From the NCBI GenBank assembly GCA_001653155.1, contig BDEJ01000043.1, positions 48,850-112,849 on the forward strand: 64,000 nucleotides of DNA. Reading direction: 5' to 3'. The translations under genes were made by a program, and so were the position numbers. The notes beneath the pieces were generated by a model. The model saw nothing but the letters and a program-made list of their open reading frames with translations. It did no database searches and was not told where the DNA came from. This DNA is from Porphyromonadaceae bacterium H1 (GTDB lineage Bacteria; Bacteroidota; Bacteroidia; Bacteroidales; Paludibacteraceae). This document shows positions 1 through 9,487 of the stretch, in pieces (positions within the stretch are counted from its first letter, which is position 1; every line of letters starts with the position of its first letter).

Positions 1-1988
1 TCGGCTCCCCAAGTGGCAGCTTTGTAGAAATTACGTTCTTCGTCGTGGCTCTCGGCGTAGCCCACCCAGCGACGGGGTGTACTCAGCAAAGGGCCGAAGG
101 AGCTCCCGCCGGGATAACCCATGGCGGCCTGTGAGAAAGCGTGGTTGACATTACGCCAAAGGTACATGCCCTTTTCGGCCAATTCCTGTTCTTCGCGCTT
201 CTCGCAGAAATGTTCGAGTATAAAAATCACATCCGACTTAGCCTGGCGGGCGGCATCGTAGTAGTCGCTGAGGATGGCTACGCGGCTGGCGTCGTAGGCC
301 GATGCAGTAGCTTCGGTACTGCGGCGCTGGGTGAAGCCCTTGGTCAAGTCCATGCGAAAACCGTCGACCCGATACTCGCGTAGCCAGTAACGGAGCACCT
401 CCCGGAAATAGCGCCGGGTACCTTCGAACTCGTGGTTGAAGTCGTGAAAGACACTGTAAGGATGAGGTGCTATGGGATTGAACCACGGATTATCGGGAGC
501 CGTGCGCGAAGCGGCAGCATCCCAATAAAGGCGGGCAAAAGGATGGGCTCCCGTGGCATGATTAAATACCATATCGAGGATGACGGCCATGCCTCGCTTG
601 TGACATTCGTCCACGAAACGACGATACATATCGGGACTACCGTAGGCTTTGTCCGGAGCAAAGAAATGATTGGGATTGTAGCCCCAGCTGCGGTTTCCGT
701 CAAACTCCTGTATGGGCATCAACTCTATGGCCGTTACCCCGAGAGTCTGGAGGTAGTCGAGGCGTTCGATGGCAGCGCGGAGACTTCCTTCATCCGTGAA
801 ATCACGAAGCAACATTTCATATATCACGAGGTTCTCGGCATCGGGAAGAACAAAGTCTTTCACCTCCCACTGATAAACCGAAGGACGGGTAGTGAGTGTA
901 GCCACCAAGCCTTGAGCTTTTCCGACAGGATAGGATAAGTTTTGGGGGAAGACTCCCGGAGCAATATGACTATCGTTCCAAGGGTCGAGCACCAGTTCGG
1001 TATAAGGATCGCTCAAGCGCAGGCTAGCGTTGTCTACAGCATACTGGAAGCTGTAGAGGCTGTCGGGGCTCAGGCCTTGGAGGCTAAGCCACCAATAATT
1101 ACCGTCTCGCTTCATCTGGTAACGAGGATCGAAACGCCAGGCGTTAAAGCTCCCCAGCACGAAAATATTCTGTTTGCGCGGCGCATACAAAAGCAATCCG
1201 GCTTCGGTATCGCTGCGGCGGGTGATGCCTTCGCGAAGCCATTCCGGTCGGGGAGCCTCTTGTGTAGGATGAGGCAGATAGCGTTCGAGACGCTCTTCTA
1301 CTTCGTTCCCGTCGCTACTGCGTGCACGGGCTACAAAAGCGATGGCTCCCGCCTCCGAAGGTGTATAGCGGTAGTGCAGCTGTGTTGCAGCGCTTTCCTG
1401 TGCCAGCAGAACCCCGTTGGCATAAAGGCTGAGGGTAGCCGGCTGCGAGGCGTCGAGGCGTATGTCGAAAGCTTCGCCGGCAGGCAGCATCGGGAGATCG
1501 GGAGTCGTGGCAAGACGGAGAGCAAAGCCTTCGGGAGCGAGGTCGAGAAAGATATCGCCGCCTTCGGCTGTTTTTCCTTCACGGCTTTTGTCGGCGCTGC
1601 GGAAAACAAAGGCCAGACGACGCACCCGCTCGCCGGCCGAAAGACCGTAATAGCCTTCGATATCGGGATCGATTCGGAGACTCCAGCGGTCGTTACCGAG
1701 GGCTTCGAGGCGGTACTTAGGGGCATTGTCACCCCAAGCCGGGGCATGACGCCAATCGCTGTCGGAGCTACTTTGGGCAGTGATGACTCCCGTATGCGCA
1801 TAGAGCTCACCGGTATATCCGCGGAGACCGCCGTTGCCCTGCGAGGCGTCGAAAATGATGCGCAATCCCTTGGTACGGGGACCAAAAAAAAGCGGCTCGG
1901 AAGTAATGAGCTGTGCCCTAACGCCTCCAAAGAGAGTCAGCGCAAGTATGAGGGAACCAACGAGGCGTTTGATAACTGTCTGTTGCAT
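1..1988 (-). CDS. Secreted alpha-amylase/pullulanase-like GH13 enzyme, 3' end beyond window
   Basis: The frame is open from an ATG at 1988 to the left edge (662 codons), so the C-terminus is missing. The product starts with a type I signal peptide ending near AQ at residue 26. A beta-rich N-terminal region and a CBM48-like stretch (VLGSFNAWRFDP, near residue 274) precede a GH13 barrel. The conserved regions are visible: ILDMVFNHATG, DGFRMDLTKG with the nucleophile Asp near 544, ILEHF with the acid Glu near 592, and AESHDEERN near 648. GH13 enzymes of this build cleave alpha-1,4 or alpha-1,6 glucan bonds; which bond is cut here cannot be read. It is the last visible gene of the alpha-glucan locus, 393 bp from its neighbour, so it may have its own promoter. 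A type IX secretion tail could lie in the missing part. Confidence 0.85.
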   Translation of the reverse strand, partial: MQQTVIKRLVGSLILALTLFGGVRAQLITSEPLFFGPRTKGLRIIFDASQGNGGLRGYTGELYAHTGVITAQSSSDSDWRHAPAWGDNAPKYRLEALGNDRWSLRIDPDIEGYYGLSAGERVRRLAFVFRSADKSREGKTAEGGDIFLDLAPEGFALRLATTPDLPMLPAGEAFDIRLDASQPATLSLYANGVLLAQESAATQLHYRYTPSEAGAIAFVARARSSDGNEVEERLERYLPHPTQEAPRPEWLREGITRRSDTEAGLLLYAPRKQNIFVLGSFNAWRFDPRYQMKRDGNYWWLSLQGLSPDSLYSFQYAVDNASLRLSDPYTELVLDPWNDSHIAPGVFPQNLSYPVGKAQGLVATLTTRPSVYQWEVKDFVLPDAENLVIYEMLLRDFTDEGSLRAAIERLDYLQTLGVTAIELMPIQEFDGNRSWGYNPNHFFAPDKAYGSPDMYRRFVDECHKRGMAVILDMVFNHATGAHPFARLYWDAAASRTAPDNPWFNPIAPHPYSVFHDFNHEFEGTRRYFREVLRYWLREYRVDGFRMDLTKGFTQRRSTEATASAYDASRVAILSDYYDAARQAKSDVIFILEHFCEKREEQELAEKGMYLWRNVNHAFSQAAMGYPGGSSFGPLLSTPRRWVGYAESHDEERNFYKAATWGA

Positions 1989-2381
1989 GTTTTCTGTCTG
2001 TATTCTGTCGTTTTCTATTATTATGGAGGATAAGAAATAACGGCCAAGTTGTCCTCCAACAAATCCTGCCTTGTTTTTCGCCGGGACGATCCTCCGGCTG
2101 AAAAAGCGACGGTGCTAAGCCCTGAAATAAGATAAATCAAGCGGGAAAGCTTCTCCGGAGCAATGTCTCAGGGTTCGTCCCGGATTCTTCGCTTATTAAA
2201 ATCACCATCGGTCTCTTATCAAAGTTTCAAATTTACAAGTAATCTGCGTCCGGCATCGCCACAATTACATTATGGTTTCACAAAGTTCCGCAAGTTTTAC
2301 GACATATCCAAATCCGCAGGTCTGTTTTTAGCTCTGCTTCTTAGCTTTTGTAGCGGAAAAGAGCGGAATCTCATCCTTTTT
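1989..2381. other. 393-bp intergenic region with weak promoter candidate
   Basis: No gene was recognised. On the minus strand an 8-mer at 2228-2235 reads TAAATTTG and fits the -7 consensus TAnnTTTG, but no TTG lies 19-20 bp upstream and the leader would be about 230 nt. No convincing terminator is seen after the upstream GH53 gene, so read-through into the GH13 gene is possible. No copy of the GCAAACGTTTGC operator was found here. Confidence 0.3.
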
Positions 2382-3407
2382 TCAGTTCCGGAAAGGATCG
2401 AGGGCAGGAGTAGGTCGCCCACTGTGGTCGAAGGCTCCAAGGCCGTAGCCTTTCCATCCGCCGTAGCATTGAGGTTCCCAGTAAAACAGCCCAAGGCAGC
2501 TAGCGCTTCCGAGGGCGCGGACTTTGGCCATCAGGTCGGCAATGAAGTCGCGGGCCACATCGGGGCGGTCGACGGGCATACCTACTTCGCAAATGACCAC
2601 CGGGGTGGCATAACGAGTCCTCAGGTCGCGGATGTTGTCCAGCATGGCTTCGTTTTTACTGCGCCAATTATCCGGTGTAGGGTATAGCGACATACCGATG
2701 GCATCCCAGCGGGCTCCGTGGCTGCGCAGCCCGTCGAATATCCATCGAAAGAGCTCTTTGCGATCGCCCTCTTGTATGTGTACGATGACCTTGGCACGAG
2801 GAAAAATCTCCTTCACCGCGTCATATCCGGCCTGACTCAAACGTGCATAACCGGCCATGTTCACGGAGGCTTTTCCGTCTTCCCAAAGCATGCCGTTGCC
2901 GGTCTCGTTACCTACCTGTACCCATTCGGGCTCGATACCTTCGGCACGGAGGGCTTGCAAAAGCTCTCGGGTATGCCGGGCGAGGGCTTCTTGGAGCTCT
3001 TCGAAAGGGAGATTGAGCCAAGCGGCAGGCTTGTGTTGCTTGCCGGGATCGGCCCAGGAGTCGCTGTAGTGAAAATCGACCATCAAGCGCATGCCGAGCT
3101 TGTGCGCACGGCAGGCCTTGACCATAAAGTCGGCTGTATTACACCAGCCGTCGGGGGGATTGACCCATACGCGTAGGCGAATGGCATTCATTCCGAGATC
3201 ACGAAGGAGCTGCATGCATTCGCTTTCACGGCCTTCGGCGTCGTAAAACTTTCGTCCCGCGGCTTCCATCTCCGTCAGCCAACTGACATCAGCTCCACGG
3301 GCAAAAGTATCGGGAGCGGGCTCCTGTTTGTTGGGAGCAGGCTTGCAGGATCCCAAGAGCAAACTTGCAGCCAGACTAAGATAAAGTATTCCGTATCCCT
3401 TCTTCAT
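2382..3407 (-). CDS. GH53 endo-beta-1,4-galactanase-like lipoprotein
   Basis: The 341-residue product has a lipoprotein signal with lipobox LLGSC (Cys21), so it should be anchored in an envelope membrane. The rest is a complete GH53 barrel: GADVSWLTEME near residue 38, RLRVWVNPP near 77, VDFHYSDSWADPG near 110, the acid/base Glu168 in VQVGNETG and the nucleophile Glu274 in ICEVG. GH53 enzymes cut beta-1,4-galactan side chains of type I arabinogalactan or pectin. It lies downstream of the SusCDE-type genes, behind a strong hairpin. A galactanase is unexpected beside several alpha-glucan enzymes, so the substrate needs direct proof. Family assignment is firm from the motifs. Confidence 0.88.
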   Translation of the reverse strand: MKKGYGILYLSLAASLLLGSCKPAPNKQEPAPDTFARGADVSWLTEMEAAGRKFYDAEGRESECMQLLRDLGMNAIRLRVWVNPPDGWCNTADFMVKACRAHKLGMRLMVDFHYSDSWADPGKQHKPAAWLNLPFEELQEALARHTRELLQALRAEGIEPEWVQVGNETGNGMLWEDGKASVNMAGYARLSQAGYDAVKEIFPRAKVIVHIQEGDRKELFRWIFDGLRSHGARWDAIGMSLYPTPDNWRSKNEAMLDNIRDLRTRYATPVVICEVGMPVDRPDVARDFIADLMAKVRALGSASCLGLFYWEPQCYGGWKGYGLGAFDHSGRPTPALDPFRN

Positions 3408-3450
3408 GGCCTTTAATTTATTGCGGGTTGTATATAATATCGGTATAGGA

Positions 3451-3496
3451 AAATCAAGCCCGCGCCCTGCTTCGCACAGGCCCGCGGGCTTGATTT
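3451..3496 (-). terminator. Strong hairpin ending the susC-susD-susE-like transcript
   Basis: A perfect 14-bp inverted repeat (AAATCAAGCCCGCG at 3451-3464, complement at 3483-3496) encloses a second 4-bp stem (3466-3469 with 3477-3480). The GC-rich core with A/T ends fits a terminator between the SusE-like gene and the GH53 gene. The T-run on the minus strand is short, so partial read-through is plausible. Confidence 0.6.
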
Positions 3497-3514
3497 CAAG
3501 AGCAGGGACGCTTA

Positions 3515-4465
3515 TTAGTTATCGGGACAGGAGTCAAGCCCATCGATGCCCTTCCAATTTTCGACCGTGTCGGCGATAGCGGCTTTATTAGCCGTCTTGC
3601 GGTTGGGAATATTCTTGGCACAAGTGGCTCCGGCTTCCTTGGCGGCCAATTCCACGTTATCCCAACTTCCGTTGATCACATACTTATACTCGGTGCCTTC
3701 TTCCACATTCTCGAGTGTGATTTTGTAGCTGCCGTCGGCTTGTTTCTTCATCACGGTAGCGTCGGCTGCAGGATCCCAGCTGGGTAGCGGCGCTTTGAAT
3801 CCGCCCACGATACGCACTACAGCGTCCGCAGGAGTGGAAGCAGGTACTTTCAGCGTAAAGGTGTAGGTGTGCTTGGGTGTTTCCACGCAGGGGTTATTCT
3901 TCCATTTGTCGAAAATCAATACGGCTGCTTCGGCATCAGAGGCGAAGAATATGTCACACTCACCGGGATAACCTTTGTAGATATCCACCTCGCCGGCTTT
4001 TTTAGTAACGCCTTTCAACTCGTCGGTGTTGTACCCCACTTGATGTGCCCAATCGAAGCTTCCGTCTTTCTTCAACTGCACCGGCTTAGCGGCCAAAGCG
4101 TATTTCTTGGTAATTTTCGTACCGTTTTCTTCTATTTCTTTTGTAGCGGCTGCACCTACGGTATCGACTTCGACTTTGTACCAGCCTTTCCATTCCTTGT
4201 TGCCCACTTTGCCCACAGGCTGAAACTTGAGGAGATTTTTGAGGTCGTCGGTCTTCCAAGCGTTATAGCTTCCTACCAGAACGACAGGATTACAAGGTTC
4301 TTCTTTAAAGTTGGCCACGATCACAATTTTACCTTTCACGGGCTTCAGTTCCGGATAATCCAGTTCGACTGCAGGAGGAGGCAGAGGCGGCGTGGCCGGA
4401 CTGCAGGAGAAGAGGATGCCTGCCAAAGCCAGGCAAAACGAATAAATTACATGTTGCTTTTTCAT
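3515..4465 (-). CDS. SusE/SusF-like carbohydrate-binding outer-membrane lipoprotein
   Basis: The 316-residue lipoprotein (lipobox LFSC, Cys21) is followed by a proline-rich linker. Two regions look like starch-binding beta-sandwich domains. One has VVLVGSYNAWKTDD near residues 62-75. The second, near 210-290, contains VRIVGGFKAPLPSWDP and YKYVINGSWDNVE. This layout and the place directly after susD resemble SusE/SusF, surface glycan-binding lipoproteins without catalytic activity. Overall sequence was not matched to a named protein, so the role rests on position, lipid anchor and the two motifs. It follows susD by 65 bp and a strong hairpin follows its stop. Confidence 0.65.
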   Translation of the reverse strand: MKKQHVIYSFCLALAGILFSCSPATPPLPPPAVELDYPELKPVKGKIVIVANFKEEPCNPVVLVGSYNAWKTDDLKNLLKFQPVGKVGNKEWKGWYKVEVDTVGAAATKEIEENGTKITKKYALAAKPVQLKKDGSFDWAHQVGYNTDELKGVTKKAGEVDIYKGYPGECDIFFASDAEAAVLIFDKWKNNPCVETPKHTYTFTLKVPASTPADAVVRIVGGFKAPLPSWDPAADATVMKKQADGSYKITLENVEEGTEYKYVINGSWDNVELAAKEAGATCAKNIPNRKTANKAAIADTVENWKGIDGLDSCPDN

Positions 4466-4530
4466 AACGATTTATTTTTAAAATTTACTGAAATATAATT
4501 AATCCCTTTTCGAGGAAGTTTTTGTTTTTA

Positions 4531-6216
4531 TCAATAGCCATGAGAAGGCTTCAGTTTTTTGTTCGAGACTAAATCCGTAAGGGGTATGGGGTAGATGTTG
4601 TATTTCTCATCGATGTTTTTACCCTCAGGGCTGCCGCCTTTACCTTCCCAATTGTAATTAGCCTGCGCTCCGCCAAACTTCCCAAAACGCACGAGATCGC
4701 TGCGGCGGCGGCCTTCACAGTAAAACTCACGGGCCCATTCGTCGAGCAGCTTGTCGAGAGTCAGGTCGGCATCCGTCCACGGAGTCGCTTTAGCACGATT
4801 ACGTATTTGGTTCACAGCATCAAGGGCTGTTTTTCCTCCTTGTGGAGCTCCACCACGCAAGAGGGCTTCGGCGTAAGTGAGGTAAGCTTCAGCCGCACGC
4901 ATAAAAGGAATGTCCATATCGGGGAAGCTGGTATCGGTCGTCATCCCTCCGTCAACGCGAAGATTCGAGAATTTGGCAATGCCCCATCCCTTTTTGAAGG
5001 CTTCGGAACCGTTGCTCGCACCTCCTTCGAGACTCGGCTCGTAGGTTATCACAACAACTTGATCATCTTTTTTCTCCGTTACCGTGTTGTTGAAGCTCTC
5101 CAGCAGACAGCGCTCATCCTTAGCCAAACCGGGCATAGCCTCCACATTGGCCTTGATGCCCTGTGCCGTCGTCAGGTCGGGGAAAAATTTCTGCACCAAA
5201 GTATTTTTAGCTCGGAAACACTCCCACTGTTCGGTAATTCCCGAAGGGGTCATACCTTTCACGTGCGAAGCAGCTATCAGGAAAAGAGAGCCTCCCCAAG
5301 AGCGGACGTGCTGCCCTTCCTGTGCAATGGGCAGGATGATTTCCTGCGAAGCCTTGCTGGCCGTCCCGAACTTGTCGTTGTCGCCCATGAAAAGGTGGCG
5401 GTACACGGGTGCAAGGGTATAGGACGAATTCATAACTTTAGCAGCATATTCAGCAGCCTCGTTCCAGCGAGGACTTCCCGTATATACGTCGGCATTAAGA
5501 TAGATACGGGCCAGCAACAACCAGGATGCCGCGCGGTCGATCCGGTAGTAAGCGGGCTTCGCTCCCGCGTCAAAGAGTTGCGTTTCGATGTCTTTCAACT
5601 CCTTCTCAATCCAAGTAAAAAGATCTTTGCGAGATATGGGCTCGGGCAGCAGCTTCTCGTCTACCGGCACCTCGTCGATGATACCTGTGGCAAAGGGCAC
5701 TCCCTCGCCGAAGAGATCCATGAGGTAGTAGAAGTTCAAAGCCCGGATAAAGCGTACTTCGGCAATTTGCTTAAGGCTTTTCTCGTCGGTCTTGCCTTCG
5801 GTCTGCTTCAGGAAGAAGTTGCAAAGGTTGATATCGAAATAGAGGCGGGCATAAAGCCCCTCTACCAAGTCGTTGGACGAATCCCAAGAGTGGTCACGGA
5901 TATTGGTTACCCCCACATCGGTCCACACCCACCAACTCTCGTCACTCCCGAACTGATTCAGGCTCCAGATAGTCCGGAAGAAAGAAGAGGTTCCTTCGTC
6001 TATACCGGCTACATCGCCCATACCACTGGGCCCCTGGCTTCCGGTGAGAGCAAGGGTGGCATAAATCTTCCCAAAGAGGGCATCTTGATTGTAGTCCTGT
6101 ACCACGTTCGGGTTGATGGGAGCCCGGTCGAGATCGCCCAAACAATTAGAAAAGCTAAGGATAATGCCTATCGATAAGGCTATCTTGTTCATTAGTGTTT
6201 TCATTTCCTGTTTCAA
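4531..6216 (-). CDS. SusD/RagB-family outer-membrane glycan-binding lipoprotein
   Basis: The 561-residue protein has the SusD/RagB build: a lipoprotein signal with Cys in FSNC, then helical TPR-like segments (AEVRFIRALNFYYLMDLFGEGVP near residue 150; RAASWLLLARIYLNADVY near 225), and the C-terminal part with MDIPFMRAAEAYLTYAEALL and EFYCEGRRRSDLVRFGKF. It should cap the SusC transporter and bind oligosaccharides at the cell surface. It starts 8 bp after susC, so the two are translated from one message. The start could be the first Met or Met9 (MNKIALS), which gives a more usual signal length. Confidence 0.93.
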   Translation of the reverse strand: MKQEMKTLMNKIALSIGIILSFSNCLGDLDRAPINPNVVQDYNQDALFGKIYATLALTGSQGPSGMGDVAGIDEGTSSFFRTIWSLNQFGSDESWWVWTDVGVTNIRDHSWDSSNDLVEGLYARLYFDINLCNFFLKQTEGKTDEKSLKQIAEVRFIRALNFYYLMDLFGEGVPFATGIIDEVPVDEKLLPEPISRKDLFTWIEKELKDIETQLFDAGAKPAYYRIDRAASWLLLARIYLNADVYTGSPRWNEAAEYAAKVMNSSYTLAPVYRHLFMGDNDKFGTASKASQEIILPIAQEGQHVRSWGGSLFLIAASHVKGMTPSGITEQWECFRAKNTLVQKFFPDLTTAQGIKANVEAMPGLAKDERCLLESFNNTVTEKKDDQVVVITYEPSLEGGASNGSEAFKKGWGIAKFSNLRVDGGMTTDTSFPDMDIPFMRAAEAYLTYAEALLRGGAPQGGKTALDAVNQIRNRAKATPWTDADLTLDKLLDEWAREFYCEGRRRSDLVRFGKFGGAQANYNWEGKGGSPEGKNIDEKYNIYPIPLTDLVSNKKLKPSHGY

Positions 6217-6224
6217 TTAGCAAA

Positions 6225-9200
6225 TTAGAAATTGTAGGTAAGTCCCAGTATGGTGGTCATCGAACGCGGATAGGCGTTATTGTCGATACCTAAGACATTA
6301 TCTTTTATAACCTCCGGGTCGAGACCGCGGTATCCGGTCAGCACAAGGGGATTTTGCACGGTCAAGTAAACGCGTAGTTTACTGTTGGGGTTGTAGCCCA
6401 GCGTAGCCCGGTCGAGGCGGAGGAAGGAGGCGTCTTCGACCAGATAGTCGGCAAGATACCAGTCGTTCAGTTTGTCGGATCGGAAACCCTCGCCGTAAAA
6501 TACAGCGTAGGCAGCCTTAGATACGTTGGAGAAACCGCCGGACTTCGCCGAAACGATGTTGGTGCGTTCCACCCCACGTAGCGAGCTGCTCAGGTAGTCG
6601 TTATAGACGTAGTTTCCCAATTTACTTCTCATAAACAAGCTAAGATCCCATTTGCGGAAGTTGAAAGTAGAGCTGAATCCGAAGAACAAGGGAGCTTGTG
6701 CACTCTTATGAACATAACGGTCGAGGCCGGTAATCTGCCCATCGACAAAACGATCGACAAAATGGAAGTTTCCGTCGGCATCGCGTTGCGTTTCATAAAC
6801 GAAGAAAGATGAAGCCGGATAGCCTTTTTTGTGCACCAGAATCGTGTTACCGACGCCACTGGAGACACCACCGAGCGAAATATGGTAGTTCGGGTCGTTG
6901 CTCAACGTCAGATTTTCGATGCGGTTCTGGTTGTAAGTGGCATTGAAGCTGATGTCCCAGGAAAAGTCCTTGCTGTCGATAGCGCGGGCATTCACGGCAA
7001 ACTCCACTCCCGTATTGGAAAGAGAGCCTACGTTGGCTACAGCCTTATTGCTGAAATTCGTCCCGTTAGGGATGTCCACTTCGTTGATGAGGTCTGTGGT
7101 AAGACGGTAGTAAGCATCCAAAGACCCGCTGATGCGTCCATTGAGAAATGCGTAGTCGACACCGACGTTGTAGGTTGTGGTTTTTTCCCAGGTGATATCC
7201 CGGTTGATGGCCTTGGGACGGTAGGTGCCCAAGTAGCTGTATGCGCCGGCACTATCGTCACCTACGGGATAATGTGCATACTCTTTGTTTTTATCGTAAA
7301 CGGGCAAGTAAGGCGCTTCGTTAAGTCCCAGCTCTTGCTGACCGGTAATACCCCAGCCGAGACGGAGCTTCAGGTCGGAAAGAGCCTTAAAATCGCGCAA
7401 GAAAGTTTCCTCGTTTATCTTCCATGCAAAGGCCGCCGCAGGGAAAAGCCCCCAACGTCTATCGGGAGCGAAATAAGACGACCCGTCGGTACGGAAAGTA
7501 AGGGTAAGCAGGTAGCGCTCGAAGGCCGAGTAGTTCATCCGCCCGAAGAAAGAGGCAAGGAAGAGCTGCTTACCGAAGGCGTCATGCCTCGGATCGAACT
7601 TCTGCCCTCTTTTCGACACATCGGGATAGGTGTCCGGATAAATACCCCAGCCATTCTTCTCGCCTTTCTCACGAAGGTAGTGCTGATATTCGTGCCCGAC
7701 CATGATGTCAAAAGACTGCTTTTTGCTCAGGTCTTTGCTGTAATGCGCATAGGCACTGAGGGTTTTGGTGTATTTAAACTTGCGCTCGGTTTCGTCCCAT
7801 CCGTAGTAGTTGTTCGAGAAAGAATGCCTGTCGATAATATTTCGCTGGCTCCCGTCGCCGTACTCTCCGGCGAGATTAAGGTGGAGGCTCAGATCTTCAA
7901 AGCCATGAACTTTATACTGCATGTCGATGTTTCCGAGCAACTGATAAGAGCGCGAGCGCTCGTTTTTGTGCATCAGGGTAGCCAAGGGGTTGGCCGTAGC
8001 CTGAGAGTTGCTTTTGTACTTCCAGCTAGGGTCGCCGAAATTGGCGTTATCCGGGCGCTGGAAGTAGCCTCCAAACTCACTGAAAGTCGTATCGTAAACC
8101 GGTTGGGTGGGATCCATAGCAAGCGCAGCTCCTACCACACCTGCATCCGCCCAACGATTGCCTACATACATCGCTTTGAAGTTGATGTTCAGACTAAGGT
8201 GTTTGTCGAAAAAGGTGGGAGTGAAACTTCCGGAAAGCGTTCCTCGGTGCATGTTGGAGGTTTTGATAATTCCGTCCTGGTAAGTCAGGCCCAAGCCAAT
8301 ACGGTAAGGCATGCTTTTAAGGCCACCACTCATGGTTATATTGTGATCGCTTCCGATACCCATGCGATAAATCTGATTTTGCCAGTCCGTATTGGCCTGT
8401 CCGAGGTATTTCATATTCTCCGCAGAGAGCTTCAATTGCGATGCATAGTTCCTCAGCTCATCGCCAGACATCACCTCAAGGCGCTTAACGAGGGTCGAAG
8501 CCGAAAGATTCCCGCTGTAGCTGAAGGAAGGCTTACTTCCCACAGTGCCTTTCTTGGTGGTGATGAGAATAACCCCATTGGAGGCACGCGATCCGTAAAT
8601 AGCCGTAGCAGAAGCATCCTTCAACACAGTGAAAGACTCAATGTCGTTAGGATTTATAACGGAGAGCGGATTGCCTACTCCCTTCACGGATTCGTTGCTC
8701 ATAGGCATTCCGTCAATTACGATAAGGGGATCGTTACTGGCTTTCAGAGACGAGCCTCCGCGAATACGAATTTGCGCTCCGCCACCGGGAGCTCCGTCGT
8801 TACTGGTAATATTGACACCGGCCACCCTGCCCTGTAAAGCATCCTGTGGATTGAGATTCAGTCCCTTATTCAGCTCGTCGGGTTTGATGGCTGAAATAGA
8901 ACCTGTGGCATCTTTTTTCTTTACCGCTCCGTAACCAATTACAACTACTTCGTCGAGCAAGCGAGTGTCTTCCTCCAACAGAATGTTGAAGAAAGTATTG
9001 CTTTCGACGGGAATTTCCTTCGGATTGTAGCCGAGGTAGGAGACCACAAGAACGGATGAAGAGGAGGTAAGCGAAAGGCTGAAGCGGCCGTCAATATCGG
9101 TCATTGCTCCATTGGTCGTACCTTTCTCGATAACGCTAACACCGTAGAGCGGCTCGCTCGAAGTACGATCTTTTACTACTCCCGAAACAGCGACACGCTG

Positions 9201-9284
9201 GGCATGAAGACCGGCCACAAACAGCAGCAATACGGCCAACAAACTTAAACAGCGAAGTGCTTTTTGTTGATTTATGAACTTCAT
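6225..9284 (-). CDS. SusC/RagA-family TonB-dependent outer-membrane transporter
   Basis: The 1019-residue protein starts with a signal peptide ending at HAQ (residue 29). A carboxypeptidase-regulatory-like domain follows (near 33-112, VSGVVKDRTSSEPLYGVSV), then the TonB plug (LDEVVVIGYGAVKKKDATGS, RIRGGSSL, DASATAIYGSRASNGVILI) and a long beta-barrel ending in aromatic residues (TYNF). It imports oligosaccharides bound by SusD, using energy from TonB. It is first in the susC-susD-susE-like operon and has its own promoter with a palindromic operator upstream, so it is likely switched with malQ. The specific sugar cannot be read directly; the GH13 neighbours argue for maltooligosaccharides. Confidence 0.95.
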   Translation of the reverse strand: MKFINQQKALRCLSLLAVLLLFVAGLHAQRVAVSGVVKDRTSSEPLYGVSVIEKGTTNGAMTDIDGRFSLSLTSSSSVLVVSYLGYNPKEIPVESNTFFNILLEEDTRLLDEVVVIGYGAVKKKDATGSISAIKPDELNKGLNLNPQDALQGRVAGVNITSNDGAPGGGAQIRIRGGSSLKASNDPLIVIDGMPMSNESVKGVGNPLSVINPNDIESFTVLKDASATAIYGSRASNGVILITTKKGTVGSKPSFSYSGNLSASTLVKRLEVMSGDELRNYASQLKLSAENMKYLGQANTDWQNQIYRMGIGSDHNITMSGGLKSMPYRIGLGLTYQDGIIKTSNMHRGTLSGSFTPTFFDKHLSLNINFKAMYVGNRWADAGVVGAALAMDPTQPVYDTTFSEFGGYFQRPDNANFGDPSWKYKSNSQATANPLATLMHKNERSRSYQLLGNIDMQYKVHGFEDLSLHLNLAGEYGDGSQRNIIDRHSFSNNYYGWDETERKFKYTKTLSAYAHYSKDLSKKQSFDIMVGHEYQHYLREKGEKNGWGIYPDTYPDVSKRGQKFDPRHDAFGKQLFLASFFGRMNYSAFERYLLTLTFRTDGSSYFAPDRRWGLFPAAAFAWKINEETFLRDFKALSDLKLRLGWGITGQQELGLNEAPYLPVYDKNKEYAHYPVGDDSAGAYSYLGTYRPKAINRDITWEKTTTYNVGVDYAFLNGRISGSLDAYYRLTTDLINEVDIPNGTNFSNKAVANVGSLSNTGVEFAVNARAIDSKDFSWDISFNATYNQNRIENLTLSNDPNYHISLGGVSSGVGNTILVHKKGYPASSFFVYETQRDADGNFHFVDRFVDGQITGLDRYVHKSAQAPLFFGFSSTFNFRKWDLSLFMRSKLGNYVYNDYLSSSLRGVERTNIVSAKSGGFSNVSKAAYAVFYGEGFRSDKLNDWYLADYLVEDASFLRLDRATLGYNPNSKLRVYLTVQNPLVLTGYRGLDPEVIKDNVLGIDNNAYPRSMTTILGLTYNF

Positions 9285-9373
9285 GTGATATGATTTAATT
9301 GTTTTTATTGAATTAGCCCCTTCCGGCTCTCAGGCTTCGCCAAGCAACTCTAACACCGGAATCAAGCAGAATG

Positions 9374-9402
9374 CAAATATAAAGCATTCGGCATGTGAGC
9401 AA
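9374..9402 (-). promoter_or_regulatory. Promoter of susC
   Basis: On the minus strand TATATTTG (9374-9381) matches the Bacteroidetes -7 consensus TAnnTTTG, and a TTG lies 18 bp upstream (9400-9402). Transcription would start near 9367, giving a leader of about 80 nt. The palindromic operator lies roughly 75 bp upstream of that start. Confidence 0.65.
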
Positions 9403-9436
9403 TGGCTCTTTCCGGAAATAAAACAGAAAAAAGCAG

Positions 9437-9450
9437 TGCAAACGTTTGCA
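9437..9450. promoter_or_regulatory. LacI-type operator upstream of susC
   Basis: TGCAAACGTTTGCA is a perfect 14-bp palindrome with the central CG typical of LacI/GalR-family operators. Its centre (9443.5) is 69.5 bp from the downstream edge of the susC -7 element, the same geometry as at malQ. A site this far upstream suits activation better than blocking of the promoter. The likely binder is the LacI-family protein encoded at 14175-15194. Confidence 0.75.
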
Positions 9451-9487
9451 AGCTGTCCGCACTCTTTTTACCGAAGCAAGTTAAGTC

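Noticed and set aside
942..2033. 363-codon plus-strand frame at the left end
   Set aside because: It is opposite the partial GH13 gene, whose catalytic motifs are complete on the minus strand.
4807..6177. 456-codon open frame antisense to susD
   Set aside because: The minus-strand SusD protein has clear family motifs; the plus-strand translation has none.
6831..8837. 668-codon open frame antisense to susC
   Set aside because: It lies fully inside the susC gene on the other strand and has no recognisable domain. Long antisense frames are common opposite GC-balanced coding sequence.
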